Of a stretch of DNA of 8,147 nt, positions 7,098 to 8,147 are shown in pieces. The notes under the pieces are model-generated. The model worked only from the letters and a program-made list of their open reading frames with translations. It made no database searches and was not told the DNA's origin. Origin of the DNA: an uncultured Flammeovirgaceae bacterium (GTDB lineage: Bacteria > Bacteroidota > Bacteroidia > Cytophagales > Cyclobacteriaceae); the NCBI GenBank assembly GCA_946886805.1, contig CAMPJM010000163.1:1-8147 (forward strand), given 5' to 3'. The first letter of the stretch is position 1; each line of letters begins with the position of its first letter. A program made the translations under genes and the position numbers.

Positions 7098-7505
7098 TTA
7101 AAGTAACGTTAGGTTAACGACAACTTTGACTCCCAGCCCAAAGTCTAAGAAGTAGCACGGTGCTTTGGTCTTAGGATCGGAAACGTAGGAGATTGGATTG
7201 TCAGAACCATTATATATGGGATTTGCCTTGCCGTAGATGCGATTTGTTGTCTCATGTAATTTTACAACCTCGGTGATTAATTTAATACCCGCTTCTTCTA
7301 CATCTCCTATGGCATCAAATTCTTCAATACAGTCTTTGCTACAAAAGTGTTCTACTGAATCTAAAAGATGTTCAGGTATGTTATGAGGTTTGCAGCAGTT
7401 TTCGCAAAGCTTGCTCATGCAGCTAGTGCATAGAGGCAATAAATTATCTTTAGAATAAAATTTGCCGCATTTATCACAGTTTAATGATGTTTTTGTTGTC
7501 TTCAT
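7098..7505 (-). CDS. Cys-rich zinc-binding hypothetical protein
   Basis: A 135-aa protein that is not assigned to a named family. The first 60 residues are densely Cys-rich: C10/C13, C26/C29, C34/C37/C38, H41, and C55/C59, enough for two or three zinc sites of treble-clef or B-box-like type. The second half (about 62-135) is free of the pattern apart from one Cys and is predicted to be a mixed helix-strand domain ending in a hydrophobic tail (VKVVVNLTLL). The ATG follows the stop of the HTH gene by 17 nt, within a run of A residues (8 A in the coding sense), a leader style typical of Bacteroidota. It lies in the same operon as the next zinc-finger gene, so both are likely accessory DNA- or protein-binding factors of the element. 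Confidence 0.7.
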   Translation of the reverse strand: MKTTKTSLNCDKCGKFYSKDNLLPLCTSCMSKLCENCCKPHNIPEHLLDSVEHFCSKDCIEEFDAIGDVEEAGIKLITEVVKLHETTNRIYGKANPIYNGSDNPISYVSDPKTKAPCYFLDFGLGVKVVVNLTLL

Positions 7506-7522
7506 GATTTGTTTTTTTTGAA

Positions 7523-7855
7523 TTAGAATCGTCGATTTTGATGTAGGTATTCGGCTGCTTTAGATTTTGCCGAAGTAGGAGTAGAATTTTCCAAAGTGTT
7601 TTCTCCCTTTTTTAACCAATTAATTAAGGCGGCTCGAGAGAAGAGCAGTTTTTTCCCCTGTTTAAAAAAGGGAATTTCATTCCGGTGAGTTTTGCCGTAG
7701 ATAGTTGCCGGACTTAAGTCCAAGAGCTTTGCAGCCTGTTTGGCATTTAGGATGTCTTCCTGGTTGTTTTCTTCAAAATCCCTTTTCGCAAATTCATAAT
7801 AGAATCGAGCGATTTTTTTCATGTCTTCATCTTCGTAAAATGGTCCTTTTTTCAT
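7523..7855 (-). CDS. Excisionase-like HTH DNA-binding protein
   Basis: A 110-aa protein. Residues about 35-82 form the winged-helix HTH typical of the excisionase/HTH_17 family: LNAKQAAKLLDLSPATIYG (helix-turn-helix), then IPFFKQGKKLLFSRAALINWLKKG (wing and C-terminal helix). The first 34 residues are acidic and aromatic (FYYEFAKRDFEE), and the tail is Ser/Thr/Lys rich. In Bacteroidota elements such a gene usually lies beside the integrase and controls excision or the downstream replication genes. It is the first gene of the leftward operon; its leader holds a candidate promoter and a row of helically phased TGGA repeats that it could bind. It is a small DNA-binding regulator with good confidence, but excisionase versus repressor cannot be told from sequence. 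Confidence 0.85.
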   Translation of the reverse strand: MKKGPFYEDEDMKKIARFYYEFAKRDFEENNQEDILNAKQAAKLLDLSPATIYGKTHRNEIPFFKQGKKLLFSRAALINWLKKGENTLENSTPTSAKSKAAEYLHQNRRF

Positions 7856-7889
7856 TGTTTAGATTTTTAATGATTAATGATTTCTGAAA

Positions 7890-7897
7890 CAAGAGTA
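7890..7897 (-). promoter_or_regulatory. Possible Bacteroidota -7 promoter element for the leftward operon
   Basis: Read leftward, TACTCTTG matches the Bacteroidota -7 consensus TAnnTTTG at all but one of its fixed positions. It would start transcription roughly 25-30 nt before the HTH ATG. No clear -33 TTTG element is seen at the expected distance, and the phased repeats overlap that zone, so the promoter may be activator-dependent or this match may be chance. Confidence 0.3.
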
Positions 7898-7913
7898 GGA
7901 CATATCTGCAGGA

Positions 7914-7953
7914 CTGGATATAACCATGGATTACCCATGGAAAACCCCTGGAT
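7914..7953. repeat. Four helically phased TGGA(T/A) repeats in the HTH gene leader
   Basis: TGGA occurs at 7915, 7927, 7938 and 7949, a spacing of 12, 11 and 11 bp, about one DNA turn. Three copies share a longer form, CC(A/C/T)TGGA followed by A/T bases, and two of these include the palindrome CCATGG (7924-7929, 7935-7940). The regular phasing places all copies on one face of the helix. They lie 60-100 bp upstream of the HTH start, so an operator, an excisionase filament site or integrase arm-type sites are all plausible. Confidence 0.6.
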
Positions 7954-8014
7954 TTTTACAAAAAGTTGAATTTGAATAATTTATATGGTGATTCGGGAGA
8001 AAAAAAACACAAAA

Positions 8015-8042
8015 AAACCAGCTAATATGGATTAGCTGGTTT
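8015..8042 (-). terminator. Rho-independent-type hairpin terminator
   Basis: A perfect 12-bp inverted repeat (AAACCAGCTAAT / ATTAGCTGGTTT) with a 4-nt loop. Read leftward, it is followed by two runs of seven T split by GTG, a good termination tract, so it should end the gene stopping at 8072 and insulate the HTH operon. Read rightward, the following sequence is T-rich but interrupted, so it may work weakly in both directions. Confidence 0.85.
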
Positions 8043-8071
8043 GTATTTGTTGTTTGATTTAGTTTTTTAAA

Positions 8072-8147
8072 TCAGGTTTTACTTTGTATCATTTTGATTT
8101 CTGCTTTTATTACTGGCATATTCAATTTTTCTAATCTATTTATTAGG
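8072..8147 (-). CDS. C-terminal end of a leftward gene entering from the right edge (partial)
   Basis: Of the three minus-strand frames at the right edge, only one stays open: it runs 24 codons (LINRLEKLNMPVIKAEIKMI...) to a TGA at 8074-8072. A strong hairpin terminator in the same orientation follows 30 bp after the stop, which supports a real gene end. By position next to an excisionase-like gene it could be the element's tyrosine recombinase, but no recombinase motif (such as the catalytic Tyr) lies in the visible part. A chromosomal flanking gene is equally possible. Confidence 0.45.
   Translation of the reverse strand, partial: LINRLEKLNMPVIKAEIKMIQSKT

Noticed and set aside
7867..7880. 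TTAATGATTAATGA direct repeat as an operator
   Set aside because: Two 7-bp AT-rich units in an AT-rich leader are easily explained by chance, and there is no second symmetric half to support a binding site.
8015..8042. The perfect inverted repeat as a transposon end or tRNA remnant
   Set aside because: There is no partner copy elsewhere in the window and no tRNA-like arms; T runs on the leftward side and its place after a stop codon make a terminator the simpler reading.

Overview
The window looks like part of a mobile genetic island from a member of the Bacteroidota. Three things point that way: moderately AT-rich DNA, A-rich leaders that mostly lack Shine-Dalgarno sites, and a leftward module (HTH protein, two Cys-rich zinc-finger proteins, a DUF3987 ATPase and a DUF6371 zinc-finger/TOPRIM-like protein) of the kind seen in Bacteroidota integrative elements. 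No rRNA, tRNA, CRISPR array or insertion sequence was recognised.

Left half (1-4321, + strand): a three-gene, probable anti-phage cassette. The first gene enters from the left edge (the reading frame is open to base 1, so it has no start here). It encodes a BrxL-family (BREX Lon-like) AAA+ ATPase whose C-terminus is a PLD-like MIT_C domain, the module at the end of eukaryotic MITD1. It is followed 7 nt later by an unrecognised charged 181-aa protein. A 75-nt gap then leads to a TTG-initiated 595-aa protein with a PD-(D/E)XK nuclease-like C-terminus. No other BREX gene (brxA/B/C, pglX, pglZ) is visible. This may be a stand-alone BrxL/MIT_C/nuclease system, or the end of a larger cluster lying to the left.

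Right half (7855 down to 4323, - strand): a compact replication/control operon of five genes: excisionase-like HTH, Cys-rich protein, CX2C/CX3C zinc-finger protein, DUF3987 ATPase with a C-terminal HTH, and DUF6371 protein. Two sets of three 7-bp-spaced TGCA repeats face each other across about 60 bp of AT-rich DNA between the last two genes, a candidate iteron-type origin or a regulatory stem-loop. The two gene blocks meet tail to tail with one base between their stop codons.

Right edge (7856-8147): the leader of the HTH gene carries four TGGA motifs spaced 12, 11 and 11 bp, roughly one helical turn apart. To its right are a strong hairpin terminator and the last 24 codons of a further leftward gene. 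By position that gene could be the element's integrase or a flanking gene, but too little is visible to say. The working model is an integrative element or satellite whose replication/control module sits next to a defence cargo cassette.
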